This document shows positions 9,106 through 16,561 of a DNA stretch of 17,069 nucleotides, in pieces (within the stretch, counting starts at the first letter, position 1; every line of letters starts with the position of its first letter). Source of the stretch: Discostella pseudostelligera (lineage: Eukaryota; Bacillariophyta; Thalassiosirophyceae; Thalassiosirales; Thalassiosiraceae). The position numbers and the translations under genes were made by a program. The DNA lies in assembly GCA_036940085.1 (NCBI GenBank), contig JALLBK010000724.1, positions 1 through 17,069 on the forward strand, in the 5' to 3' direction. Under the pieces are notes generated by a model that was not told the origin of the DNA, did no database searches, and was given only the letters and a program-made list of their open reading frames with translations.

Positions 9106-9500
9106 GGGTCAACATACTCCTATTCAATGAGATTGCAGAACCAGTGACATTGTGGAACTCATTCAAAGAACAAATGAGTGAAGATTTTTTGTACCAAACA
9201 AGACAACTCACCAACAATGCCAACAGACAACTACAACTAGATGATGGCATATTTTTCAAACCCTCTGAGCCATTGACAAATTGTTAATTACCAATCTGCA
9301 TCCAAGAACACTGATCGACTTTGGACTTCCAGTGCCACCTCCATTGCTACCATACGAAGGAAATTTGTTAGTTGATGAAGAGAGAGCCAGATAAAATTTA
9401 GAAGAACAGGCAACACTGACAGAACAGTATACATCGACTTTCAATGAAGAACAAAAACAAGCATATGACATAATACTCCAGTGTCACTACCATCAAAGAG
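9096..9500 (+). pseudogene. Helitron helicase domain remnant, region before the Walker A motif
   Basis: The first segment (9096-9287) reads WVNILLFNEIAEPVTLW, KEQMSEDFLYQTRQ. This matches the stretch between the Rep part and the helicase motifs of Helitron proteins (typically LLF-EVADP-LW and MSEDFL). A frame change near 9284 leads into NLHPRTLIDFGLPVPPP and, past a TAA at 9398-9400, into TFNEEQKQAYDIILQ, the usual lead-in to the ATP-binding site. The array of octamers lies immediately upstream and no Rep nuclease domain precedes it, so this is an orphan 3' fragment of a Helitron ORF. Confidence 0.78.
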
Positions 9501-9503
9501 TAC

Positions 9504-10116
9504 ATGACTGAGTTTTATCAATTGAATTACACCAATGTTGGACAGATTGAAAAAACTGAAGAACATCATCATCTGGACAATTATCCATCTGTTCCTAACT
9601 GCTTCTTTATCAATGGTCTTGGTGGGGCAGGGAAGACTTTTCTTTACAACACTCTTCTATTAATTATTCGATCTAAAAGAGGAGGAATCACTATGATTGC
9701 AGTGGCTTCATCTGGAATTGCAGCTTTACTATTAGAAGGAGGATGAACTGAACACTCTTGATTTCAAATACCTATCAACAACCTGGACAGTAACTCCACA
9801 TGCTTTATAACCAAACCCAAACAATCCAAAGAAGCTCAACTGATCCTGGTAACTGATCCTGGTAACTGATCTCATAGTATGGGATGAAGCTCCTATGCAC
9901 AACAAATTGACCTTTGAGGCTGTTGACAAGTCCCTATGGGATTTGACAGGAAATGATAGAGCTTTAGGTGGAAAAGTTATTGTTATGGGAGGAGATTTTC
10001 GACAAGTCCTTCCAATTATACCTCATGGAAATCGAGCAGAAATTGTTAGTGCAGCATTGAATAGATCAAGCAGATGGAGAAACATTCAAGTACTGAAGCT
10101 ACATCTTAACATGTGA
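9504..10116 (+). pseudogene. Helitron/Pif1-like helicase core, motifs I to III, with stops and a 13-bp duplication
   Basis: Walker A reads FINGLGGAGKTFLYNTLL and is followed by MIAVASSGIAALLLEGG (motif Ia). Walker B reads IVWDEAPMHNKL and motif III reads VMGGDFRQVLPIIPHG. Together they identify the SF1 Pif1-family helicase of Helitrons, which unwinds DNA during rolling-circle transposition. The frame is broken three times by TGA (9744-9746, 9759-9761, 10114-10116). From family patterns each falls where Arg is expected (GG-TEHS, HS-FQIPI, LNM-VQ). Between motifs Ia and II a 13-bp tandem duplication at 9840-9865 shifts the frame; reading with a single unit connects the two halves in frame. Everything downstream to 10116 is open. 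Confidence 0.9.
9840..9865 (+). repeat. 13-bp tandem duplication inside the helicase pseudogene
   Basis: CTGATCCTGGTAA occurs twice back to back and is followed by the start of a third copy (CTGATC). The extra 13 bp equals +1 modulo 3, exactly the frame difference between the Walker A and Walker B segments. Confidence 0.93.
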
Positions 10117-11053
10117 GTACAATTACTCCTTCAGAGTGGAGATACTGTAGCTGCCAATTGTCAAGCCAGTTTTGCATCTTCAGCGCATAGGAGAGGGCAC
10201 TGAGCAAACCTTTCCAGTTCATGAAGAAAGCATGGTTTGTATTCCAGATGAACTTTGTGTCGGATGCAAAAAGAATGAACATATGCCATAGAGAAACTGA
10301 TCAATTAGGTATATGGAGACATACATTCAATTCAGAATTCAACTGAAAGAACAAACTACATTGTTGAACGTGCCATAGTCACACTTCTGAACAAGGATAT
10401 TGATATTATAATTTTTTTTGGCAAAACATACTTCAAGAATGAGGATGGAAGTTATATTAGTATGCATACCTACCTCAGTGCTGATGAAGTGTTACAAGGA
10501 GAAGAAGATGGAACTCAACATACACCACTGTACCCAATCGAATTCTTGAACAGTCTCAACCTATCAGGAATTCCACCTCACCGGCTAGAAGTGTTTGTTG
10601 GATGTCCAAGAATAATATTGCTCTAGAATATGTCAGGTGGTCTGGCTAATGGCACCAGACTATTCATTACAAAACTGATGTCTAAAGTGATTCAAGCAAA
10701 AATAACCACAGCCATGCAAAGACCAATATGTCTGCATACTAAGAATCAATATGATCCCATCCAATGTCGAACGAATGCCATTTACTTTAAGGAGAAGACA
10801 ATTTCCCATCCACCCAGCATTTGTTATGACTATCAATAAGTCACAAGGACAAAAATTCAAGAAAATAGGTATGTATTTGCCGAATCCTGTCTTTTCTCAT
10901 GGACAGATATGCAAAGTCGGCACACCAAATGGATTACCAAATGGATTACCAAATGAATGGAAGGAGAATCAGACAAAGAATCATCGAACTCTGGGACACG
11001 CTCTAGCAGGAGTGTATACAAAAGATATTGTTTTCAGGGATGTGTTCCAATAA
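10117..11053 (+). pseudogene. Helitron helicase C-terminal part, motifs IV to VI, multiple frame breaks
   Basis: Three frames must be combined. The first is short (about 10175-10290: QRIGEGTEQTFPVHEES, IPDEL). The second (about 10342-10745) reads YIVERAIVTLLNKDIDII, PIEFLNSLNLSGIPPHRLEV and, past a TAG at 10624-10626, GGLANGTRLFITKL. The third (from about 10745) reads LRRRQFPIHPAFVMTINKSQGQ, YLPNPVFSHGQ and ends YTKDIVFRDVFQ at 11053. These are standard C-terminal Helitron helicase blocks; TINKSQGQ (10829-10852) is the Pif1 motif V region. An in-frame 12-bp duplication (AAATGGATTACC at 10927 and 10939) inserts NGLP. The expected end of the family's protein coincides with the stop at 11051-11053. 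Confidence 0.85.
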
Positions 11054-11112
11054 ATATCAGTTTATTAATAAGAAAGTCTATGTAATGTATGATGTCTTCA
11101 GATAGTATAAAA

Positions 11113-11387
11113 GATTACAATATCAGTCTGTCTGTCTGTCCGTCCATCTGTCCCTATCGTTTTTTATGCTGTGCCGGATCGCAGAAATTCGCAAAACGGA
11201 ACATCAAGAGGGTATGATCAGTGCAAGGATGTGAAGAAAAACCTGAAAACGGGGGCCCGTTTTCACAAACATTGACAAACATTTATGAAGCAAGATGCAA
11301 GAAGATATTAATGCTGTCTAAGAATTCTGACACTTCCTGTCTCTCTTAAAGTAGCCAAATCTAAATGAACAAATCATCAATAGAAAG
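11113..11387 (+). repeat. leader repeat copy 1 (upstream of Helitron N-terminal ORF)
   Basis: It runs from GATTAC through a short TGTC/CGTC tract, TCCCTATC, GCTGTGCC, a near-palindrome GAAAACGGGGGCCCGTTTTC (11245-11264) and TTTATGAAGCAAGATGCAAG to the ATG at 11388. The same ordered blocks occur at 12250, 13772 and 16562. It begins only 60 bp after the helicase stop. Copies 1 and 2 form one subfamily and copies 3 and 4 another. Confidence 0.85.
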
Positions 11388-12249
11388 ATGAAGAATCATG
11401 AGCATCACCAACCTGCAGCGGCAGCAAAAAAAACAAAAGCAATGGCAAAGAAAACTTCCAGAACATTTCAGATAGGTCAACAGTCAGAGAGGACCCAGAG
11501 GTGAGAAGAGGAGAACTTGATACTGCTGCTCGGTCAATAGCCAGAGATAACTAGAGGTGCATCATGGGCCGTGACAAAACTTCGTGACACATGACGTACG
11601 TGACGTGATGGCCATCACGCATCACGAACCTTCAGGCTCGCGTCACGTTTGTGACACGTGAAGTACGTAAAATACACATCTAGAGGAAATACATAAAAAA
11701 TACTGTGTATTTCTACGTAAAAATACATACTTTGGAGCTAAATGTACTCTACGTACGCATCACGTTTGTCACGGATCACGTCACGAAAGCCTTTCAGGGC
11801 CCGTGATGCTGTCACGCATCACGAAAGTCATGAAATTTTGTCATGTGACACACCTCTACCTCTAGAGATAACCCAGAGGTGAGGAGAAGAGAGTAGCTAC
11901 ATGATACAGCTTCACATATGCAAGTAAGAAACCAAAAGAAGTGGTTTCCATTAGGATGTTTGGTTGATGATATTATTGGGGAATATAAATTTGATCAGCC
12001 CTGCGGTATGTGGAACAAATCCTGTGTACTACATGGATGTGGATACATCCATTTTTCAGCTGCTACTCTTGGCACATTGGCTCGATGCTGTACTGGTGGG
12101 CTTTTATCATCCAACAGCACCAATTGTGATATGGATTTGTTGGTGAACTATAAACTTGATGAGATGCCAGACTATTTGCTGAATTGTATAAAGTCCAGCA
12201 TACTTTTGCTGAAGATTCTTCAACATACAATAATATTCTGGCAATGGCA
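11388..12249 (+). pseudogene. Helitron N-terminal ORF fragment, copy 1, interrupted by a MITE
   Basis: It starts ATGAAGAATCATGAGCATCACC, as in the other copies, and continues with Lys/Gln-rich and ARSIARE-type repeats. A MITE interrupts it at 11552-11864. After the MITE the frame from 11918 encodes KKWFPLGCLVDDIIGEYKFDQPCG and the Cys block CVLHGCGYIHFSAATLGTLARCCTGG, equivalent to the zinc-like region at the start of Helitron Rep/helicase proteins. A small indel near 12188 shifts the frame relative to copy 3 (DSSTYNNILAMA then reads from 12184). It breaks off at GGCAATGGCAG (12250), exactly where the next leader begins. No Rep or helicase motif is present. Confidence 0.8.
11552..11864. mobile_element. 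hAT-like MITE, 313 bp, with 8-bp target duplication
   Basis: Ends are TAGAGGTG at the left and ACCTCTA at the right, fitting the YARNG start of hAT inverted repeats. The repeats extend inward imperfectly (TGACAAAACTTCGTGAC against GTCATGAAATTTTGTCA). The right end carries an additional 6-bp AGAGGT unit. GAGATAAC flanks both sides (11544-11551 and 11865-11872). Copies 2 and 3 of the host repeat show the undisturbed site (CCAGAGAGAACCCAGAGGTG type), which confirms the insertion. The interior is highly self-complementary (repeated CATCACG and CGTGA) with an AT-rich centre, and it encodes nothing. Confidence 0.92.
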
Positions 12250-12257
12250 GATTACGA

Positions 12258-12295
<38 letters not shown>

Positions 12296-12354
12296 CTATC
12301 TGTCTATCTGTCTATCTGTCTATCTGTCTATCTGTCTATCTGTCTATCTGTCTA

Positions 12355-12392
<38 letters not shown>
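12258..12392 (+). repeat. TGTC/TATC microsatellite, 135 bp
   Basis: About nine TGTC units are followed by alternating TGTC and TATC units and then a second pure TGTC block. The other three leaders have only short mixed TGTC/CGTC tracts at the same place, so this copy has expanded. Frames through it read as CLSV repeats and are not evidence of a protein. Confidence 0.97.
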
Positions 12393-12546
12393 CCTATCAA
12401 ATTTTATGCTGTGCCGGATTGCAGGTGCAGAAATTTGCAAAACGGAACATCAAGAGCAATGATGGTAGGAGCCAAGATGTGTACGCATGTGGGATAACCT
12501 GAGCCGGATCGCAGGCGCAGAAATTTGCAAAACATAGAGATAACCT

Positions 12547-12566
12547 GAAAACGGGTACCCGTTTTC
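12547..12566. repeat. perfect 20-bp palindrome in leader copy 2
   Basis: GAAAACGGGTACCCGTTTTC is identical to its reverse complement. Copy 1 has the same arms with centre GG (11245-11264), and copies 3 and 4 keep a decayed form (CAACGGGACCCCGTTTTC and CAACAGGACCCCG). Conserved position across leaders suggests a protein site or hairpin of the element. Confidence 0.9.
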
Positions 12567-12688
12567 ACAAACAGTCACAAACATTTATGAAGCAAGATGC
12601 AAGAAGATATTAATGCTGTATACAAATTCTGACACATCCTGTCTCTCTTAGAGTAGCCAAAACTAATGAACAGTTCATCAATAGAAAG

Positions 12689-12860
12689 ATGAAGAATCAT
12701 GAGCATCACCAAGCATCACCAAGCTGCAGCAGCAGCAGCAGCAGCAGCAGCAAAAAAACAAAAACAACGGCAAAGAAACCTCCCAGAACATTTGCTGGAA
12801 GGACAACTTTATGCTACTGCTGCTCAATCAATAGCAAGAGAGGACCCAGAGGTGAGGAGG
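12689..12860 (+). pseudogene. Helitron N-terminal ORF fragment, copy 2, very short
   Basis: The ATG at 12689 begins the conserved MKNHEHH start. A 10-bp tandem duplication (CATCACCAAG at 12704 and 12714) shifts the frame, so the poly-Ala and KKQKQRQRNLPEHLLEGQLYATAAQSIAREDPEVRR part is read from 12699. Homology to copy 3 stops at GAGGTGAGGAGG (12860), where the unknown minus-strand gene begins tail-to-tail. Confidence 0.8.
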
Positions 12861-13420
12861 AGTCCAGGAGCAATAGCTTCCAATGAAATGGCGGTCACAG
12901 CTTCATTGTATGTCACAGTGGCAAACCTTGCAATAAAATCACATTCTTCATTCTTCATCAGTACATGCTCTTTTACTTCAACATTCTTATACACCTCAGC
13001 TAGGATCATACCACGACCAATCTTCTTTGCCCAAGCCATTGGTACACCCTCCTGCTCCGAAGGAAACCATGTCAAGGATGCCTCCTCGTCCAATCCATCA
13101 TGAGCTTCAATTAGAATACCCCATAAATGGTCGCCAAGCATTGACTCAGGCAACCATTTTGTCTTGAGATCCGAAAATGCCTTGAACTCAATTTCTCCAA
13201 TAACTGGTGTTACCCTTCCAGTTTTGTTAGATAATTTCTTCAAATACTCACGGCCATCATAGAAACCTTCAAAAACCCAGCCCACTGGTTGATGAGCCTT
13301 ATTGAACATGGCAACTATCTGAGGAATACTGATGCTAAGCTTATCCACTACTTTGGCCTTCTTCTTGGGAGACGAGGGATCCACAATAACAGCAGCAGCG
13401 CTTCGTTTCGACATTGTCAT
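12824..13420 (-). CDS. unknown nuclear-type protein, copy A (3'-truncated fusion)
   Basis: I do not recognise this protein. The minus-strand ORF gives 198 residues, starting MTMSKRSAAAV. A basic stretch SPKKKAKV (residues 17-24) matches a monopartite nuclear localisation signal. The rest looks like one mixed alpha/beta domain (GWVFEGFYDGREYLKKLS, LKTKWLPESMLGDHLWGILI, FPSEQEGVPMAWAKKIG), without signal peptide, membrane segment or catalytic motif I can name. Copy B shares residues 3 to about 146 at roughly 75% identity, mostly with conservative changes. Only residues up to about 186 are native: the last dozen (LLLTSGSSLAID) are antisense to the Helitron ORF and supply the stop, so the true C-terminus is missing. 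It is divergent from the Helitron leader at 13772, about 350 bp away, which suggests a shared promoter region. Role unknown; an accessory or captured gene of the Helitron is the most economical guess. Confidence 0.65.
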   Translation of the reverse strand: MTMSKRSAAAVIVDPSSPKKKAKVVDKLSISIPQIVAMFNKAHQPVGWVFEGFYDGREYLKKLSNKTGRVTPVIGEIEFKAFSDLKTKWLPESMLGDHLWGILIEAHDGLDEEASLTWFPSEQEGVPMAWAKKIGRGMILAEVYKNVEVKEHVLMKNEECDFIARFATVTYNEAVTAISLEAIAPGLLLTSGSSLAID

Positions 13421-13771
13421 TCAGTGAATACCTACTTTTCCATACACTCTGCTGTGGATGATTCATTTGGCTGACCCTCTACTGCTCTGCTACTAGCTGT
13501 ACCATGACCGCTGATCGACTATCAATCAGGTGGCTTGCGAAGGGTCAGTGACACATCGTGACACCCCCTGCCTTCTCCCATCTGCCACATCATGACAAGG
13601 AGACTGCATGCAATGCACACAGCAAGTAAGGACGGTGACATCCCCGCCATTCCATACATACCACCCCATATTTTATATGAACGTACAACTACAAGACCAG
13701 ACAGTACCACCCATGCACACCTCGGCACATGACAGGGCGCAGCCCCCATCGGCTTGTCATATAGGTTAAAT
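13421..13771. promoter_or_regulatory. divergent intergenic region between unknown gene A and Helitron leader 3
   Basis: The 351 bp lie between the start of the minus-strand gene and the plus-strand leader. Blocks such as GGCTTGCGAAGGGTCAG, GTGACACCCCCTGCCTTCTC and CGGCTTGTCATATAGGTTAAA recur in the equivalent region of copy B (16241-16561). ATTTTATATGAA at about 13669 is TATA-like but is not conserved in copy B. A bidirectional promoter is inferred from the gene arrangement only. Confidence 0.5.
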
Positions 13772-14099
13772 GATTACAAAATCCGTCTGTCCGTCTGTCC
13801 GTCCGTCTGTCCCTATCAAATTTGTGGCTGTGCCAAATCACAGGTGCAGAAATGCACTGCACAGGACATCACAGGCGAGGATGGAGGATGGTACTTAATC
13901 TGACAACGGGACCCCATTTTTGTAGCGAGGATGGAGGACGGTACCTAACGTGACAACGGGACCCCGTTTTCAGAAACATTTATGAAGTAATAATAAGCAA
14001 GAGGATATTAATGCTGTTGAAGAATTCCGACACCTTCTGTGCCTCTTTGACATTAAGTTAGAGTAGCTACCACTAAGTGAACAATTACATCAATATAAG
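13772..14099 (+). repeat. leader repeat copy 3 (with 50-bp internal duplication)
   Basis: GATTAC, a short CCGTCTGTC tract, TCCCTATCAAATTTGTGGCTG, CAGGTGCAGAAATGCACTGC and CGAGGATGGAGGATGGTAC lead to the ATG at 14100. A 50-bp unit beginning GCGAGGATGGAGGA is tandemly duplicated at 13875 and 13925, each copy ending with the CAACGGGACCCC remnant of the palindrome. Confidence 0.85.
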
Positions 14100-15786
14100 A
14101 TGAATGATCATGAGCATCACCAAGCTGCAGCAGCAGCCGCAGCAGCCGCAGCAGCCGCAGCAGCCAAGAAACGACAACAATGGCAAAGGAAAATCCAAGA
14201 ACAATTGCTTGAACAACAGCTACTTGATACCGCTGCTCAATCAATAGCCAGAGAGAACCCAGAAGTGAGGAGGCAAGAACAGCTACTTAATACTGCTGCT
14301 CGATCAATAGCCAGAGAGAACCCAGAGGTGAGGAGGCAAGAACAGCTACTTAATACTGCTGCTCGATCAATAGCCAGAGAGAACCCATAGATGAGGAGGG
14401 GAGAACAGCTACTTGATACTGCTGCTCGATCAATAGCCAGAGAGAACCCAGGGGTGAGGAGGTGAGAACAGCTACTTGATACTGGTGCTCGATCAAGAGC
14501 CAGAGAGAACCCAGGGGTGAGGAGGCGAGAACAGCTACTTGATACTGGTGCTCGATCAAGAGCCAGAGAGAACCCAGAGGTGATGAGGCAAGAACAGCTA
14601 CTAGATACAGCTGCACATACTCAAGGAAGAAAGCAGAAGAAGTGGTTCCCATTAGGATGTTCAGTTGATGATATTACTGGGGAATATAAATTTGACCAGC
14701 CCTGTGGTATATGGAACAAACCCTGTGCACATGGATGCGGATATATCCATTTGTCAGCTGCTACTCCTGGCACATTGTCTCGATGTTGTGCTGGTGGGTT
14801 TTTATCATCCAACAGCACTAATACTGATATGGATTTGTTGTTGAACTATGAACTTGATGAGATGCAAGACTATTTGCTGAATTGTATAGCAAAGTCGAAC
14901 AATACCTTTCCTCAAGATTCTTCGACATACAATAACATTTTGGCAATGGCAGCTACCAAAGTATGCAATTATTCAAGTACTCCAGGGTGGACATCAAGAG
15001 GACCTGGCAGTGCCGCAGTTACACTCAATGGAAGAGTGCATCATTTTTTCCCTAATGCTGATAGCAGCAATCCAAGTTGCGGGCTATCTTATTTCATATT
15101 TGATAGTATTGCTGCCCAGGCTGGATCTAGGTTTGAAGACAATGTTGATGCAACTATTTTGGCTACATTGAGAGAAGGACTCAAGAGAAACAATCCCTAT
15201 TGTATGAATCTACAGCAGATTGGGATTGTGGCAAGGGCATGGCAATCAAGTTCAAGTAACAGAAGCATCAATATAATGCCTGCTATGCCAGACCAAGAAT
15301 GGCATTTGGATGTTTGTTCTGTGATTAATTGCCGCCAAAATAACCATTTGGTATTAGGAGTGAGGGCAGCTGATGGCAGTGATTTGGATGATATCTGCAA
15401 TGGATAGTAAACATGTGGAAGCTTTATGTTTTCCTCTCCTATTTCCATGTGGACACGCTGGCTGGACAAGGGATATGAAGAGTCATATTACAGCAATGCA
15501 ATATTTGGCAGTGAGACTTCTAAAGCCAGAGAAACATGGAGCTAGATTTTTGACTGGGCTTACTCTTCATCCAGCTGTAAAAATTGATAGCCGATGTGGT
15601 GAGCCATTTGGAATCAATGAGGATGTTGCCATTGTGGAGAAGTATAAGGTTTCAGACAGATTGGTTCAGGGACAGTTGTATGTGAATCGTTTCCAGATAC
15701 TTTCAAGGGTTGCCCAATACTACCTTGTGGACTTCACTTCTCGCTTTCTAGATGCAAGGCTGGACATAATCCAGACTCTTTGTTCA
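14100..15786 (+). pseudogene. Helitron Rep/helicase N-terminal region, copy 3, longest copy
   Basis: The ATG at 14100 starts MNDHEHHQ, followed by poly-Ala, a basic KKRQQWQRK stretch and six 21-residue repeats. Stops at 14388-14390 (TAG) and 14463-14465 (TGA) lie inside the repeats without a frame change. The Cys block CAHGCGYIHLSAATPGTLSRCCAGG corresponds to the zinc-like start of Helitron proteins, and STYNNILAMA with GRVHHFFPNADSSNPSCGLSYFIFD to the Helitron-like N domain. A one-base frame change near 15395 connects to SKHVEALCFPLLFPCGHAGW and VNRFQILSRVAQYYLVDFTSRFLDARLDII, the block just before the Rep HUH nuclease in Helitrons. The ORF is cut at about 15781-15787 by fusion to the unknown gene B, so the HUH and helicase parts are absent. 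Confidence 0.83.
14211..14610 (+). repeat. 63-bp tandem repeats encoding a 21-residue unit
   Basis: Units begin at 14211, 14274, 14337, 14400, 14463, 14526 and, partially, 14589, with an exact 63-bp period. The unit reads like QEQLLDTAARSIARENPEVRR, which is 21 residues or three heptads and fits a helical or coiled-coil rod. N-terminal repeats with this kind of ARE-P-RR pattern occur in Helitron proteins. Copies 1 and 2 have fewer units. Confidence 0.92.
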
Positions 15787-16240
15787 TTTTTGAAAACCTC
15801 AGTGAGCATCATAGCATGACCAATCTTCTTTGCCCAAGCCATTGATACTCCCTCCTGCTCAGAAGGAAACAATCTCATAGATCCATCCTCATCCAATCCG
15901 TCGTAAGGTTCAATTAGAATACCCCACAGACGGTTTCCAAGCATGGACTCAGGCAACCATTTCGTCTTGAGATTCGAAAATGCCCTGAACTCAGTTTCCC
16001 CAATGATGGTCACACTTCCATTTTTGTTAGACAACTTCTTCAAGTACTCACGGCCATCAAAAAATCCTTGAAAAATCCAGCCCACTGGTCGTCAAGCTTT
16101 ATTGAACAAGGTGGTAAAACTATCTGCAGAACATTGATGCTATGCTTTTCCGACACTTTGGCCTTCTTCTTGGGAGATGCAGGCTCCACAATAACAGCAG
16201 CAGCAGCAGTGACAGCAGCAGGGCTTCGTTTCGACATCAT
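15787..16240 (-). pseudogene. unknown nuclear-type protein, copy B (truncated and frameshifted)
   Basis: The start MMSKRSPAAV at 16240 is followed by an Ala-rich expansion and the SPKKKAKV nuclear signal, as in copy A. An extra five bases near 16104-16116 (GGTGGTAAAACTATC against GGCAACTATC in copy A) shift the frame before the GWIFQGFFDGREYLKKLSNK block. That block then runs open through LKTKWLPESMLGNRLWGILI and FPSEQEGVSMAWAKKIG to EVFKN, where homology to copy A ends at about 15787. The remaining antisense codons come from the Helitron ORF. The copy is divergent from leader 4. Function unknown. Confidence 0.7.
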
Positions 16241-16561
16241 GGTTCTTCAATTAATGCCTGCTTTTCCATATATCCTACTGCACTGCAGTTGCTTCACTAT
16301 CACCTGACCCTCTACTGCCTTCCGAGCTGGACCATAACAGCTGATTGATAATCCGGCGGCTTGCGAAGGGTCAGCGACATGGGATTGAAGTGACACCCCC
16401 TGCCTTCTCATAGCTTCTCATCTGCCACAACCTGACCCGGAGATGGCATGCAGTGCCAGGAAAGGATGACATTCCCGCCAAAACCAGACGGTGCCACCGA
16501 ACCACACTATCTACGTCATGACAGGGCGGAGCCCCCGATCGGCTTGTCATATAGGTTAAAA
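16241..16561. promoter_or_regulatory. divergent intergenic region between unknown gene B and leader 4
   Basis: It shares ordered blocks with 13421-13771 (GGCTTGCGAAGGGTCAG, GTGACACCCCCTGCCTTCTC, CATGACAGGGCGGAGCCCCC, CGGCTTGTCATATAGGTTAAA). Most of it (16324-16547) is duplicated almost exactly at 16730-16957. A promoter role is inferred from the divergent arrangement. Confidence 0.5.

Larger units (their letters stand above)
12250..12688 (+). repeat. leader repeat copy 2 with expanded microsatellite
   Basis: It begins at GATTAC fused into the broken copy 1 ORF. It carries a 135-bp TGTC/TATC array, then TCCCTATCAAATTTTATGCTG, GAAAACGGGTACCCGTTTTC, and TTTATGAAGCAAGATGCAAG up to the ATG at 12689. 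The block GCCGGATTGCAGGTGCAG plus AAATTTGCAAAAC (12413-12443) is repeated with few changes at 12503-12533, a 90-bp-period partial duplication absent from copy 1. Confidence 0.85.

Noticed and set aside
3760..10116. TGA read as a sense codon (genetic code change)
   Set aside because: The elements also contain TAA and TAG stops, frameshifts and deletions, and natural ORF ends use stops normally. Decay explains it better.
12184..12462. Cys/Ser/Val repeat protein
   Set aside because: It is a translation of the TGTC microsatellite.
12824..13420. Unknown gene A as an RPA-like single-strand binding protein, as found in some Helitrons
   Set aside because: I considered this from context only. I cannot see an OB-fold signature or zinc finger, so I left it unnamed.
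13522..13749. Minus-strand ORF in the divergent intergenic region
   Set aside because: The equivalent sequence in copy B does not keep a matching reading frame that I can see, and the composition is not protein-like.
14211..14610. CRISPR-like or satellite array
   Set aside because: The repeats are contiguous 63-bp coding units inside the Helitron ORF.
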